A stretch of DNA of 48,133 bases from Hyphomicrobiales bacterium (GTDB taxonomy: Bacteria; Pseudomonadota; Alphaproteobacteria; Rhizobiales; Xanthobacteraceae). Shown in pieces: positions 24,643-33,055 of this stretch. Position 1 is the first letter of the stretch, and each line of letters opens with the position of its first letter. The stretch is taken from contig JAJPKK010000256.1 in NCBI GenBank assembly GCA_021323775.1, forward strand, positions 1 to 48,133, given 5' to 3'. The notes below the pieces were generated by a model. The model had not been told where the DNA came from, did not search any database, and saw nothing but the letters and a program-made list of their open reading frames with translations. Made by a program: the position numbers and the translations under genes.

Positions 24643-25461
24643 TCACTGCGCTAATATGCGGCGCGCCGCCTCCAGGTCGGTCGGGGTGTCGACGCCAAGC
24701 GGAACCGAAGCCACGATGGTCACATCGATCCGCATGCCGGCTTCAAGGGCGCGGAGCTGCTCGAGCTTCTCGCGCCGCTCCAGGGTCGATGCAGGCAGAC
24801 GGACGAACCTCTCAAGCGCCGCCCGGCGATAAGCGTAAAGTCCGATGTGGTGATAGAGCGGCCCGTCACCATGGGGAGCAGCCGCCCGGGTGAAGTAGAG
24901 CGCCCGCAGGCGGCCTCCTGCCTTCCCTCCGCTGTCTCCCTCCGTTCCCGCCGCCGCTAGCGAGGGAGGGTGGGGGAGGGGGGCGGGCGAGGAAAGGGAG
25001 GGAGGGTTTCCCACCGGCGTGCCGACAACTTTCACGACGTTAGGATCGGTGCGCTCTTCCGCGCGGCGGATCTCCGCCGCAAGGGTCGCGATATCGACCG
25101 CTCGATCGTTGAGGGGCAGGAGGGCCGCCCGGATATCGGCCGGAGCAATCGTCGGAAGGTCGCCTTGCACATTCACGATGACATCGGCGCCGGCGCCGAT
25201 TTGTTCCATCGCCTCAAAGATGCGGTCGGAGCCCGACACATGGTCGGACCGGGTCATTACGGCTTGGCCGCCGGCCTTGGCGACCGCGGTCGAGATTTTC
25301 TCCGAATCGGTCGCCACGTAGACCGGCCCGAGGCCGGCCTCCCGGGCGCGATCCAGCACATGGACGATCATCGGCCGCCCGGCGATATCTGCGAGCGGCT
25401 TGCCCGGCAGGCGTGTCGATGCCATGCGGGCCGGGATGAGGATGACCACGCTGTTCGCCAT
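24643..25461 (-). CDS. kdsB: 3-deoxy-manno-octulosonate cytidylyltransferase, with in-frame insertion
   Basis: This 272-residue enzyme makes CMP-Kdo from CTP and Kdo, the activated sugar for the lipopolysaccharide inner core. The nucleotide-binding start is [20 protein letters not shown] (residues 8-27), followed by [30 protein letters not shown] (metal-binding Asp) and [14 protein letters not shown]. About 33 residues (151-183, Pro/Ser/Gly-rich: [15 protein letters not shown] and [13 protein letters not shown]) interrupt the strand KVVGTPVG...[10 protein letters not shown], where the family normally has a short link. They are encoded by a GC-rich palindromic repeat. Usual length is about 250. 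The ATG at 25459-25461 was chosen because it begins the conserved domain. Confidence 0.92.
   Translation of the reverse strand: MANSVVILIPARMASTRLPGKPLADIAGRPMIVHVLDRAREAGLGPVYVATDSEKISTAVAKAGGQAVMTRSDHVSGSDRIFEAMEQIGAGADVIVNVQGDLPTIAPADIRAALLPLNDRAVDIATLAAEIRRAEERTDPNVVKVVGTPVGNPPSLSSPAPLPHPPSLAAAGTEGDSGGKAGGRLRALYFTRAAAPHGDGPLYHHIGLYAYRRAALERFVRLPASTLERREKLEQLRALEAGMRIDVTIVASVPLGVDTPTDLEAARRILAQ
24912..25013. repeat. GC-rich palindromic repeat inside kdsB
   Basis: The stretch contains CTTCCCTCC, CTCCCTCC and then GAGGGAGGGTGGGGGAGG, so it pairs C-rich and G-rich arms around CCGCCGCCGCTAGC. Similar C-rich/G-rich elements lie between genes at 1.5, 25.5, 26.6 and 34.7 kb. It is read in frame and lengthens KdsB by about 33 residues. 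Confidence 0.75.
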
Positions 25462-25803
25462 AGAAGTCCTTGTGCGGTTGTGCCGGGGCTTGCCGCCCCT
25501 CTCCTTGGCCCAGGCGTCTCGCCTGCCGTGACGCGGGGTAAGGCAGGGTGAAGGGCGGGCGAGAGGCCCACGCTCCCCGCAGAGGGAGGGGCGCATCGCT
25601 TATACGGGTTGCCAGGGCGAAGGCAAACCGGCTATCTGTGCGCCGGCCGGCCCCCTCCCTTGGAGCGCGGGCGTCCCGCCCGCTTTTTTGCTCGTGCCAG
25701 GAAAGACGCGGGCGAGACGCCCGCGCTGCAAGGGAGTTTTGGAAGGGACCGCAGATCCCTTGATCCACGTGATCCACGAGTGATCCACGAGACTGTGTGG
25801 CAG
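25462..25803. other. Divergent kdsB-cycM control region with repeats
   Basis: No gene is present. A palindromic repeat at 25500-25600 pairs CCCCTCTCC with GGGAGGGGC and contains GGCGTCTCGCC. A second element at 25665-25735 has inverted arms, GCGCGGGCGTCCCGCCCGC and GCGGGCGAGACGCCCGCGC. Just before cycM, TGATCCACG occurs three times (25761, 25770 and 25781). Confidence 0.6.
25761..25790 (+). promoter_or_regulatory. Triple TGATCCACG direct repeat upstream of cycM
   Basis: Three copies of TGATCCACG lie at 25761, 25770 and 25781, spaced 9 and 11 bases apart, ending 13 bases before the cycM start. It could be a binding site for a regulator or simple slippage in untranslated leader DNA. Confidence 0.35.
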
Positions 25804-26352
25804 ATGGACTCTTTCGAATTCAACAAGATCGCCGGGGCAGTGCTGGGAACCGGCTTGTTCCTGGTGGCCCTCAACATCACGGCCGAAGCGATTTTCGCGC
25901 CTCAACATCCGGCAAAGCCCGGCTTCGAAATCGAGGTGAAACCTCAGGTCGCTGCAACCAATCCGGGGGCGCCACCTGCTGCCGAAGAACCGATCGAAAA
26001 GCTTCTCGCCAACGCCTCAGTTGACCGCGGCCAGGCGGACACCAAGGCCTGCGCGGCCTGCCACAACTTCCAGAAAGGCGGACCGAACGGCATCGGCCCC
26101 AATCTTTACGGGATAGTTGGTCGTGCCAGAGCGTCTGCGCCCGGTTTCAACTATTCCGACGCCATGAAGGCCAAGGGCGGCGAGTGGACCATCGACGATC
26201 TGAATAAATTCCTTACAAGTCCAAAGGAATTCGTGCCCGGTACGAAGATGACCTTCGCGGGCTTGCCCCGCGGCAGCCAGCGCGCGGACGTCATTGCCTA
26301 CCTCAATTCGCTTTCGGATAATCCGAAGCCGTTGCCGGTGGCGAAGCAGTAA
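25804..26352 (+). CDS. cycM: Membrane-anchored cytochrome c, CycM type
   Basis: This 182-residue protein matches CycM of Bradyrhizobium, a class I cytochrome c held in the membrane by an uncleaved N-terminal helix. It probably carries electrons from the cytochrome bc1 complex to the aa3 oxidase. The anchor is IAGAVLGTGLFLVALNITA (about residues 8-26), followed by a Pro/Ala/Glu-rich linker. The heme site is CAACHNF near residue 80, and the distal Met is in TKMTFAGLP near 150. The start MDSFEFNKIAGAVLG mirrors the family start, which is why I chose 25804 over a longer upstream frame made of repeat sequence. It is divergent from kdsB. Confidence 0.93.
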   Translation: MDSFEFNKIAGAVLGTGLFLVALNITAEAIFAPQHPAKPGFEIEVKPQVAATNPGAPPAAEEPIEKLLANASVDRGQADTKACAACHNFQKGGPNGIGPNLYGIVGRARASAPGFNYSDAMKAKGGEWTIDDLNKFLTSPKEFVPGTKMTFAGLPRGSQRADVIAYLNSLSDNPKPLPVAKQ

Positions 26353-26771
26353 CGTCCCGCTGAGACGGCGCCAATCCTGCGGGTGCAGTTGCCACGATCG
26401 CACGGGAATTTGTGATCGCACGGGAATTTGACCCCCAGCGTCCATTGGACGCCTCGCGCACGGTAGCGCCACGCGCGAAAAACATAATAATGGTTCTGAC
26501 CTGCTTATAATGGTCGTGACCTGTTCGCTCCGGCCCGCTGGGGCGCACTTGGCGCTAAATTAAGGACCCGACCTCGGGGGTCTTTCTTCTTTTTCGCCCT
26601 TGTGGGAGGGTTCAGGGCGGGGGCGCGCCGTGGCGCACCGCAGTGCCGCCTCTCGCGACGCCCCTCCTCACCCCCTACGATGGAGAGGGAGGAGTGCGCA
26701 GCGCCGTCACGCCTCGATTTAGCGCCCATGTGGTTAGGCGGGGCGGCCTCGAATGACCGAAGGAGAGTCGA
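26353..26771. other. Spacer between cycM and yejA1 with two short tandem repeats
   Basis: No gene is recognised. GATCGCACGGGAATTTG occurs twice back to back near 26396-26430, and ATAATGGT(T/C)(C/G)TGACCTG occurs twice near 26486-26523. Such stacked repeats resemble multiple terminal repeats of an insertion sequence, but no transposase is present. A stem GACCC...GGGTC followed by a T-rich run lies at 26565-26595. A GC-rich palindromic repeat follows at 26600-26710. Confidence 0.55.
26565..26595 (+). terminator. Possible rho-independent terminator
   Basis: A short stem (GACCC at 26565-26569 with GGGTC at 26578-26582, loop GACCTCGG) is followed by TTTCTTCTTTTTC. It would end transcripts coming from cycM. 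The stem is short, so confidence is modest. Confidence 0.4.
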
Positions 26772-28661
26772 TTGATCATCAAATCCTTGCTGCCCGCCTG
26801 TGCCGCTGCCGCGCTGATCGCCGCCCCGATCCTGTTCGCGGGCCATGCGCCGGCCGAGGAAAAAGCTCCAGACAAAGTTTGGCGTCACGGCGTCTCGCTG
26901 CTAGGCGACCTGAAGTACCCGCCTGATTTCAAACGCTTCGACTATGTCAACCCCAATGCTCCCAAGGGCGGAACCGTGCGCCTCACAGGCTTCGGCACTT
27001 ATGACAACTTCAATCTGGTGGTTGCCGGAGTGAAAGGCGCGATCGCTTCGGGCCTCCTGGACATCTACGATACCTTGATGGTCCCGCCGCTCGATGAAGT
27101 CGAGACCGAATACGGCCTGCTCGCCGAAGGTCTGACCTACCCGGATGACTTTTCCTTCGTCACGTACCGGTTGCGCCCCTCTGCGAGATGGCATGACGGC
27201 AAGCCGGTGACGCCTGAGGATGTGATATTCTCGTTCAACGCGTTCAAAACGAACTCGCCGCAGTACTCCAAGTATTACCAGCATGTCATGAAGGCCGAGA
27301 AGACCGGCGACCGCGACATCACCTTTACATTCGACGCCCCGGGCAACCGTGAACTGCCGCAGATCGTCGGCCAGCTCACCGTGCTGCCGAAGCACTGGTG
27401 GGAAGGCGCCGACAAGGCCGGCAACAAGCGCAACATCGCCAACACCACACTGGAACCGCCGCTTGGCAGCGGCGCCTACCGGATCAAGGAATTCGTGCCT
27501 GGACGCTCAATTGTGTACGAGCGGGTCAAGAACTACTGGGGCAAGGATTTGCCGGTGAACATTGGGCGGGATAACTTTGATGAAATTCGCTACGAGTATT
27601 ATCGCGACCAGCAGGTCGCGCTCGAAGCTTTCAAGGCTGATCAGGTCGACTTCCGCGTCGAAGGCAGCGCGAAAGACTGGGCGACGGGGTATGACTTTCC
27701 GGCTGTGGCCGACAAGCGGGTCCTGAAAGAGGAATTTCCGATCCGCGACCGGGGCATCATGCAGGCCTTCGTCCTGAACACGAGGCGGAGCAAATTTGCA
27801 GATCCGCGGGTGCGCCGCGCGTTCAATCTGGCGCTTGATTTCGAGGAGATGAATAAGCAGTTCTTCTTTGGCCAATATCGGCGGATCGCAAGTTATTTCT
27901 CGGGTACCGAACTTGCCTCTTCGGGACTGCCGTCCGGTCTCGAACTTGAAATTTTGCAGACCGTGCGCGACCAGGTGCCGCCGGAAGTCTTCACCACCGA
28001 ATACAAGAACCCGGTCAACGGCAATCCAGAGAATGTGCGCACCAACCTGCGCGAGGCGATCCGTCTGCTGCGCGAGGCTGGCTGGGAAATCCGCAATCAG
28101 AGGCTCGTCAACGCCAAGACGGGCGAACCGATGACCGTCGAAATGCTCAACGACGCAAGCGGCCCGGCAAACTTCGAGCGCATCATGTTATTTTACAAGT
28201 CGTCGCTGGAGCGGCTTGGCATGACGGTCACGGTGCGCAACGTCGATGATGCGCAATACGAGAACCGCGAGCGGAACTGGGATTACGATATGATCGTCGG
28301 GTCCTGGGCTGAATCTCTCTCGCCAGGCAATGAACAGCGCGAATTCTGGGGCTCGAAAGCCGCGGATGATCCCGGCTCGCGCAATCTCATCGGCATCAAG
28401 AATCCGGCCGTCGACAAGCTCATCGAGCGTGTGATCTTTGCCAAAGACCGGGAGGAGCTGATCGCCGCCACGAGGGCTCTCGACCGCGTGCTGCTGTGGA
28501 ACCAGTATGTGGTGCCGCAGTGGACATATCCATTTATGCGCACAGCGCGCTGGGACCGGTTCAGCCACCCGGCCGAACTGCCGAAATATGGCGCCAGCGC
28601 TTTTCCCACCATCTGGTGGTGGGACCAGGCCAAAGCAGCAAAGATCGGGGGGCGCCAATGA
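26772..28661 (+). CDS. yejA: ABC transporter solute-binding protein, YejA type (first copy)
   Basis: This 629-residue periplasmic protein is a family 5 extracellular solute-binding protein of the YejA branch, which delivers oligopeptides or microcin C-like compounds to the YejBEF permease. A signal peptide (LLPACAAAALIAAPILFAG) precedes a mature start near EEKAPDKVWRHGVSLLGDL. Branch signatures are FDYVNPNAPKGGTVRL, RPSARWHDGKPVTPEDVIFS and YEYYRDQQVALEAFKADQVD. The start codon is TTG, placed by the AAGGAGAG just upstream. The stop overlaps the next gene's ATG (ATGA). A second copy follows, as is usual for this operon in rhizobia. Confidence 0.9.
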   Translation: MIIKSLLPACAAAALIAAPILFAGHAPAEEKAPDKVWRHGVSLLGDLKYPPDFKRFDYVNPNAPKGGTVRLTGFGTYDNFNLVVAGVKGAIASGLLDIYDTLMVPPLDEVETEYGLLAEGLTYPDDFSFVTYRLRPSARWHDGKPVTPEDVIFSFNAFKTNSPQYSKYYQHVMKAEKTGDRDITFTFDAPGNRELPQIVGQLTVLPKHWWEGADKAGNKRNIANTTLEPPLGSGAYRIKEFVPGRSIVYERVKNYWGKDLPVNIGRDNFDEIRYEYYRDQQVALEAFKADQVDFRVEGSAKDWATGYDFPAVADKRVLKEEFPIRDRGIMQAFVLNTRRSKFADPRVRRAFNLALDFEEMNKQFFFGQYRRIASYFSGTELASSGLPSGLELEILQTVRDQVPPEVFTTEYKNPVNGNPENVRTNLREAIRLLREAGWEIRNQRLVNAKTGEPMTVEMLNDASGPANFERIMLFYKSSLERLGMTVTVRNVDDAQYENRERNWDYDMIVGSWAESLSPGNEQREFWGSKAADDPGSRNLIGIKNPAVDKLIERVIFAKDREELIAATRALDRVLLWNQYVVPQWTYPFMRTARWDRFSHPAELPKYGASAFPTIWWWDQAKAAKIGGRQ

Positions 28662-30541
28662 GCCTCCCGCGCAAACCGCTCTCGCGCCGCCGCGTGCTCG
28701 TTCTCTCCGCCGGCGCCTTCGCGGGGCCTGTGCTGTTGCGCAGCCAAAGCGCTGCCTTTGCGGCTGATGAGGTCGAGACGCACGGCATCTCGGCGTTCGG
28801 CGACCTCAAATACCCGGCCGGCTTCAAGCATTTCGACTATGTCAATCCGAACGCCCCAAAGGGCGGCGTGTTTTCCGAGACCGTTACGAGCCGGCAATAC
28901 AATCAGAATTTTCTCACCTTCAATTCGCTCAACAGCTTCATCCTGAAGGGCGACGCCGCGCGCGCCATGGAGCTGACCTTCGCCACCTTGATGGCGAGTG
29001 CGGAAGACGAGCGGGATGCGATGTACGGCCTTGCGGCCGACAAGGTGCGTATTTCGGCCGACGGCCTCGTGTATCGGTATCATATCCGGCCGGAGGCGCG
29101 CTTCCACGACGGCACCAAACTTACCGCGAAGGATGTGGCGTTCTCGCTCAATCTTCTCAAGGAGAAGGGTCATCCGCTGATCACCCAGCAAATGCGCGAC
29201 GTGAAAGGCGCCGAGGCGGATGATGACGAGACCGTGACGGTGCGTTTTGCCGAGAAGCGCGCCCGCGACGTGCCGCTGTTCGTGGCCGGGTTGCCGATCT
29301 TCTCGCGCGCTTATTACGCAACGCACGAGTTCGATCAGAGCACGCTCGATGTTCCGATGGGCTCGGGACCATACAGGGTCGGCCGTTTCGAACCTGGCCG
29401 CTACATCGAGTATCAGCGCGTCGCCGACTGGTGGGGCGCGAAATTGCCTGTCAGCATCGGTCAGTACAATTTCGACACCGTGCGCTATGAGTATTATCGC
29501 GACCGCGATGTCGCCTTCGAGGGGTTCAAGGCGAAGAGCTACCTGTTTCGCGAGGAATTCACTTCGCGCACCTGGGCCACGGGCTACGATTTTCCGGCCA
29601 TCCGCGACGGCCGCGTCAAGCGCGAGGAGATACCGGACAACACGCCCTCGGGCGGACAGGGCTGGGTCTTCAACACGCGCCGCGCCAAGTTCTCCAATCC
29701 GCGGCTGCGCGAAGCCTTGAACTACGCCTTCGATTTTGAATGGACCAACAAGACCATCATGTACGGCGCCTACAGGCGCACCCATTCGGTGTTCCAGAAT
29801 TCCGACATGATGGCGCAGGGGTTGCCGAGCCCCGAAGAGCGCAAATTGCTTGAGCCGTGGCGGGGCAAGGTGCCCGACCAGGTATTCGGAGAGCCTTTCG
29901 TGCCGCCGGTCTCCGACGGTTCGGGCCAGGATCGTGCGCTCCTGCGCAAGGCCTCGCAGATGCTGCAAGATGCTGGGTTTCCGATTCGAAACGGCAAGCG
30001 TGTCAACGCCCGCGGCGAGCCGATCGCTTTCGAGTTCCTGATCGACGAACCGTCGTTTCAGCCGCATCATATGCCGCTGATCAAGAACCTCGCCACGCTC
30101 GGCATCGAAGCCACGCTGCGCATTGTCGACCCGGTGCAGTACAAAGCGCGCACCGACGAGTTCGATTTTGACGTCACCGTCGTCCGCATGAGCTTTTCGA
30201 CCACGCCCGGAGAGGCGCTGCGCACCTATTTTTCCTCCGTTGCGGCTGCGACGAAAGGGTCGCAGAACCTTGCCGGCATTGCGAATCCGGCCGTAGACGC
30301 CCTTATCGACAGAATCATTGATGTCAAGACGCGTACCGAACTCGTGATCGCAGCCCGCGCGCTCGACCGCGTTCTGCGCGCGGGGCAATATTGGATTCCG
30401 CAGTGGCACAGGGCCTCGCATCCAATCGCCTATTGGGACGTGTTCGGCCACCCGGAGGCCCCGCCATACTATGCCCGCGGCGCTCCGGAGACTTGGTGGT
30501 ACGACCGCGACAAAGCGGCCAGGCTCGAGAGGTCAGGCTAG
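28658..30541 (+). CDS. yejA: ABC transporter solute-binding protein, YejA type (second copy)
   Basis: This 627-residue protein is a paralogue of the preceding gene (both carry DLKYP followed by FDYVNPNAPKGG, and YEYYRD with ATGYDFPA). Unlike the first copy it has a twin-arginine signal (LSRRRVLVLSAGAFAGPVL), so the two may be exported by different routes. The ligand pocket regions differ, which suggests a different peptide range. It starts in an ATGA overlap with the first copy, so the two are translated together. A 127-base gap with a perfect hairpin separates it from yejB. Confidence 0.9.
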   Translation: MSLPRKPLSRRRVLVLSAGAFAGPVLLRSQSAAFAADEVETHGISAFGDLKYPAGFKHFDYVNPNAPKGGVFSETVTSRQYNQNFLTFNSLNSFILKGDAARAMELTFATLMASAEDERDAMYGLAADKVRISADGLVYRYHIRPEARFHDGTKLTAKDVAFSLNLLKEKGHPLITQQMRDVKGAEADDDETVTVRFAEKRARDVPLFVAGLPIFSRAYYATHEFDQSTLDVPMGSGPYRVGRFEPGRYIEYQRVADWWGAKLPVSIGQYNFDTVRYEYYRDRDVAFEGFKAKSYLFREEFTSRTWATGYDFPAIRDGRVKREEIPDNTPSGGQGWVFNTRRAKFSNPRLREALNYAFDFEWTNKTIMYGAYRRTHSVFQNSDMMAQGLPSPEERKLLEPWRGKVPDQVFGEPFVPPVSDGSGQDRALLRKASQMLQDAGFPIRNGKRVNARGEPIAFEFLIDEPSFQPHHMPLIKNLATLGIEATLRIVDPVQYKARTDEFDFDVTVVRMSFSTTPGEALRTYFSSVAAATKGSQNLAGIANPAVDALIDRIIDVKTRTELVIAARALDRVLRAGQYWIPQWHRASHPIAYWDVFGHPEAPPYYARGAPETWWYDRDKAARLERSG

Positions 30542-30575
30542 CGCGTGATTCGACCGGCTGACGACATAAGTGGGG

Positions 30576-30627
30576 GTGGGCAAAGGCGCTTGGTACAGTC
30601 GAGGGCACATTGTGCGCCTTTGCCCAC
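30576..30627 (+). promoter_or_regulatory. Intra-operon hairpin between the second yejA and yejB
   Basis: GTGGGCAAAGGCGC at 30576-30589 and GCGCCTTTGCCCAC at 30614-30627 are exact 14-base complements around a 24-base loop. No T-run follows. It may stabilise the upstream binding-protein message or partly end transcription, so that binding proteins are made in excess over the permease. The arms also resemble a dispersed repeat. Confidence 0.6.
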
Positions 30628-30668
30628 GATACGAGGCCGCCCATGATCCAACCGAGATGTGGAGCTAG

Positions 30669-31781
30669 ATGACCGCTTACATCATCCGCCGCATTCTTTT
30701 CATGATCCCGACTCTGTTCGGCATCATGCTGGTGTCCTTTGTGGTCGTACAGTTCGCGCCGGGCGGGCCGGTCGAACGGGTGATCGCCCAGTTGTCCGGC
30801 GCCGATACGGGCGCGACCTCGCGAATCTCAGGCTCTGCCGGCGGTGACTTCGGCGGGCGCGGGCAAACTCAGGTCTCGCAGTTCGACGCCACGACGTCAA
30901 AATACCGCGGCGCCCAGGGACTCGACCCCGAGTTCATCAAGAAGCTCGAAAAGCAATTCGGCTTCGACAAGCCGGCCTACGAGCGTTTCTTCCTGATGTT
31001 GTGGAATTATGCGCGCTTCGATTTCGGGCAGAGCTATTTCCGCGATATCAGCGTGATCAACCTGATTAAGGAAAAACTGCCCGTCTCCATCTCGCTTGGG
31101 CTTTGGATGACCCTCGCCACCTACCTGATTTCGATCCCGCTGGGCGTCAGGAAGGCGGTCGCCGACGGCTCGCCTTTCGACGTCTGGACTTCAGGCATCG
31201 TCGTCATCGGCAATGCTATACCGGGCTTCCTGTTTGCCATTCTGCTCATCGTGCTGTTTGCCGGAGGGTCGTTTCTCGACTGGTTTCCGTTGCGAGGGCT
31301 GCATTCCGACGACGCGGCCGCAATGTCGTGGGGCCGATATATTCTCGACTATTTCTGGCACCTGACATTGCCGCTGATCGCACTCGGCGTCGGCGCCTTC
31401 GCGACGTTGACGATCTTCACCAAGAACTGCTTTCTTGACGAAATTCGCAAGCAATATGTGCTTACGGCGCGCGCCAAGGGCTGCAACGATCGCCAGGTGC
31501 TGTATGGCCATGTGTTCCGCAACGCCATGCTGCTGATTATTGCGGGATTTCCGGGCGCCTTCGTGCGGGCATTCTTCACCGGGTCGCTGCTGATCGAAAC
31601 CATCTTCTCGCTTGACGGCCTCGGCCTGCTCAGCTTCGAAAGCGTGCTCAACCGCGACTATCCGGTCGTGTTCGCGAATCTTTATATTTTTGCCGTCGTT
31701 GGACTGGTGTTAACTCTGATCTCCGACCTCACTTATACCTGGGTCGATCCGCGCATCGACTTCGAAACCCGGGAGGTCTGA
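30669..31781 (+). CDS. yejB: ABC transporter permease YejB
   Basis: This 370-residue inner membrane permease belongs to the YejB branch of the oligopeptide transporter family. It starts YIIRRILFMIPTLFGIMLVS, the usual first helix, has a long periplasmic loop (residues about 30-95), and then a block of five helices. The coupling loop that meets the ATPase is EIRKQYVLTARAKGCNDRQV near residue 265. GGSFLDWFPLRGL and DPRIDFE near the C-terminus are typical of the branch. It is followed after one base by yejE. Confidence 0.93.
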   Translation: MTAYIIRRILFMIPTLFGIMLVSFVVVQFAPGGPVERVIAQLSGADTGATSRISGSAGGDFGGRGQTQVSQFDATTSKYRGAQGLDPEFIKKLEKQFGFDKPAYERFFLMLWNYARFDFGQSYFRDISVINLIKEKLPVSISLGLWMTLATYLISIPLGVRKAVADGSPFDVWTSGIVVIGNAIPGFLFAILLIVLFAGGSFLDWFPLRGLHSDDAAAMSWGRYILDYFWHLTLPLIALGVGAFATLTIFTKNCFLDEIRKQYVLTARAKGCNDRQVLYGHVFRNAMLLIIAGFPGAFVRAFFTGSLLIETIFSLDGLGLLSFESVLNRDYPVVFANLYIFAVVGLVLTLISDLTYTWVDPRIDFETREV

Positions 31782-31782
31782 G

Positions 31783-32979
31783 ATGGATGCCCGGACAGAG
31801 CCTGCTCGGCCGGAAGCCGTTGCCCTTGGGCAAACCAGTTCCAAAATCGCGGCCCCGGCTCGCCGTTTTGCCTTAAGCCCGATCAATCTTCGCCGCTGGC
31901 GGAATTTCAAGTCAAACCGGCGCGGCTACTGGTCGCTATGGATTTTTCTCGCGCTGTTCATCGCCTCGCTGTTCGCCGAGTTCATTGCCAACGACAAGCC
32001 GTTTTATATCAGCTTCGAGGGCAAGTCCTATTTTCCGGCACTGGTGAGCTATGCAGGGGTGAGCTATCCGGAAACAGAATTCGGCGGCGACTTCGAAACA
32101 GCGGCTGACTACCGCGACCCGTACCTGCAGAAGCTCATCTCCGACAAGGGCGGCTACATGCTCTGGCCGCCGATCCGCTTCTCCTATGACACCCATAACC
32201 TCGATCTGCCGACGCCGGCTCCCTCAAAGCCGACCTGGCTGCTGACCGAAGCAGAATGCAAGCCCGTCGTGGAGAAGAAAGGGCTCAACAGTTGCCGCGA
32301 TCTCGAATACAACTGGCTCGGCACCGACGACCAGGGCCGCGACGTGGTCGCCCGAATGATCTATGGCTTCCGCGTCTCGGTGTTGTTCGGCCTGCTGCTG
32401 ACGGCCATATCGTCGATCATCGGCGTCGCGGCGGGCGCCGTGCAAGGCTATTTCGGCGGCTGGACCGACCTCTTGTTCCAGCGCTTCATTGAGATCTGGA
32501 CCTCAATCCCGGAGCTCTACCTGCTCCTCATCATCTCCTCGATACTGGTGCCCGGCTTCTTCATCCTGCTCGGCATCCTGCTGTTGTTTTCCTGGGTATC
32601 GCTCGTCCCGCTTGTACGCGCGGAATTCCTGCGCGGCCGCAACTTCGAATACATCCAGGCGGCGCGTGCGCTCGGCGTCTCCAATGCGGTGATCATGTTC
32701 CGCCATCTGCTGCCGAACGCCATGGTGGCTACGATGACCATGCTGCCGTTCATCATGTCCGGAGCCGTGATGGAGCTGACCGCGCTCGACTTCCTCGGTT
32801 TCGGCCTGCCGCCCGGCTCGCCGTCGCTGGGCGAGATGCTCTCGCAGGGCAAGGCCAATCTCCAGGCGCCGTGGCTCGGGCTGACAGGGTTCTTCACCGT
32901 CGCCGTCATGCTGTCGCTCTTGATCTTCATCGGCGAGGCGGTGCGCGATGCCTTCGACCCACGCAAGACGTTTAGGTGA
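31783..32979 (+). CDS. yejE: ABC transporter permease YejE
   Basis: This 398-residue permease pairs with YejB. After a basic N-terminus, the family start LRRWRNFKSNRRGYWSLWIF leads into the first helix. A large periplasmic loop (about residues 65-170) is typical of YejE, followed by YNWLGTDDQGRDVVARMIYG and the other helices. The ATPase-coupling loop is EFLRGRNFEYIQAARALGVS near residue 287. It ends DPRKTF, as most OppC-type permeases do. The start follows yejB after one base. Confidence 0.93.
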   Translation: MDARTEPARPEAVALGQTSSKIAAPARRFALSPINLRRWRNFKSNRRGYWSLWIFLALFIASLFAEFIANDKPFYISFEGKSYFPALVSYAGVSYPETEFGGDFETAADYRDPYLQKLISDKGGYMLWPPIRFSYDTHNLDLPTPAPSKPTWLLTEAECKPVVEKKGLNSCRDLEYNWLGTDDQGRDVVARMIYGFRVSVLFGLLLTAISSIIGVAAGAVQGYFGGWTDLLFQRFIEIWTSIPELYLLLIISSILVPGFFILLGILLLFSWVSLVPLVRAEFLRGRNFEYIQAARALGVSNAVIMFRHLLPNAMVATMTMLPFIMSGAVMELTALDFLGFGLPPGSPSLGEMLSQGKANLQAPWLGLTGFFTVAVMLSLLIFIGEAVRDAFDPRKTFR

Positions 32980-33055
32980 CAATGCGCATCATACAGGCGC
33001 CGCTGCAATGGCTAAGCCTCCTGCAGGTCATTGCTGCAGCGAAGACGGAACCCCA

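Noticed and set aside
24912-25013. Repeat in kdsB taken as a sign that kdsB is a pseudogene
   Set aside because: The frame is intact, all catalytic motifs are present on both sides, and the insertion falls in a likely surface loop.
28283-30451. Leftward open frame of 722 residues opposite the yejA genes
   Set aside because: It is long only because GC-rich codon phase keeps the opposite strand free of stops; the forward strand encodes two clear binding proteins.
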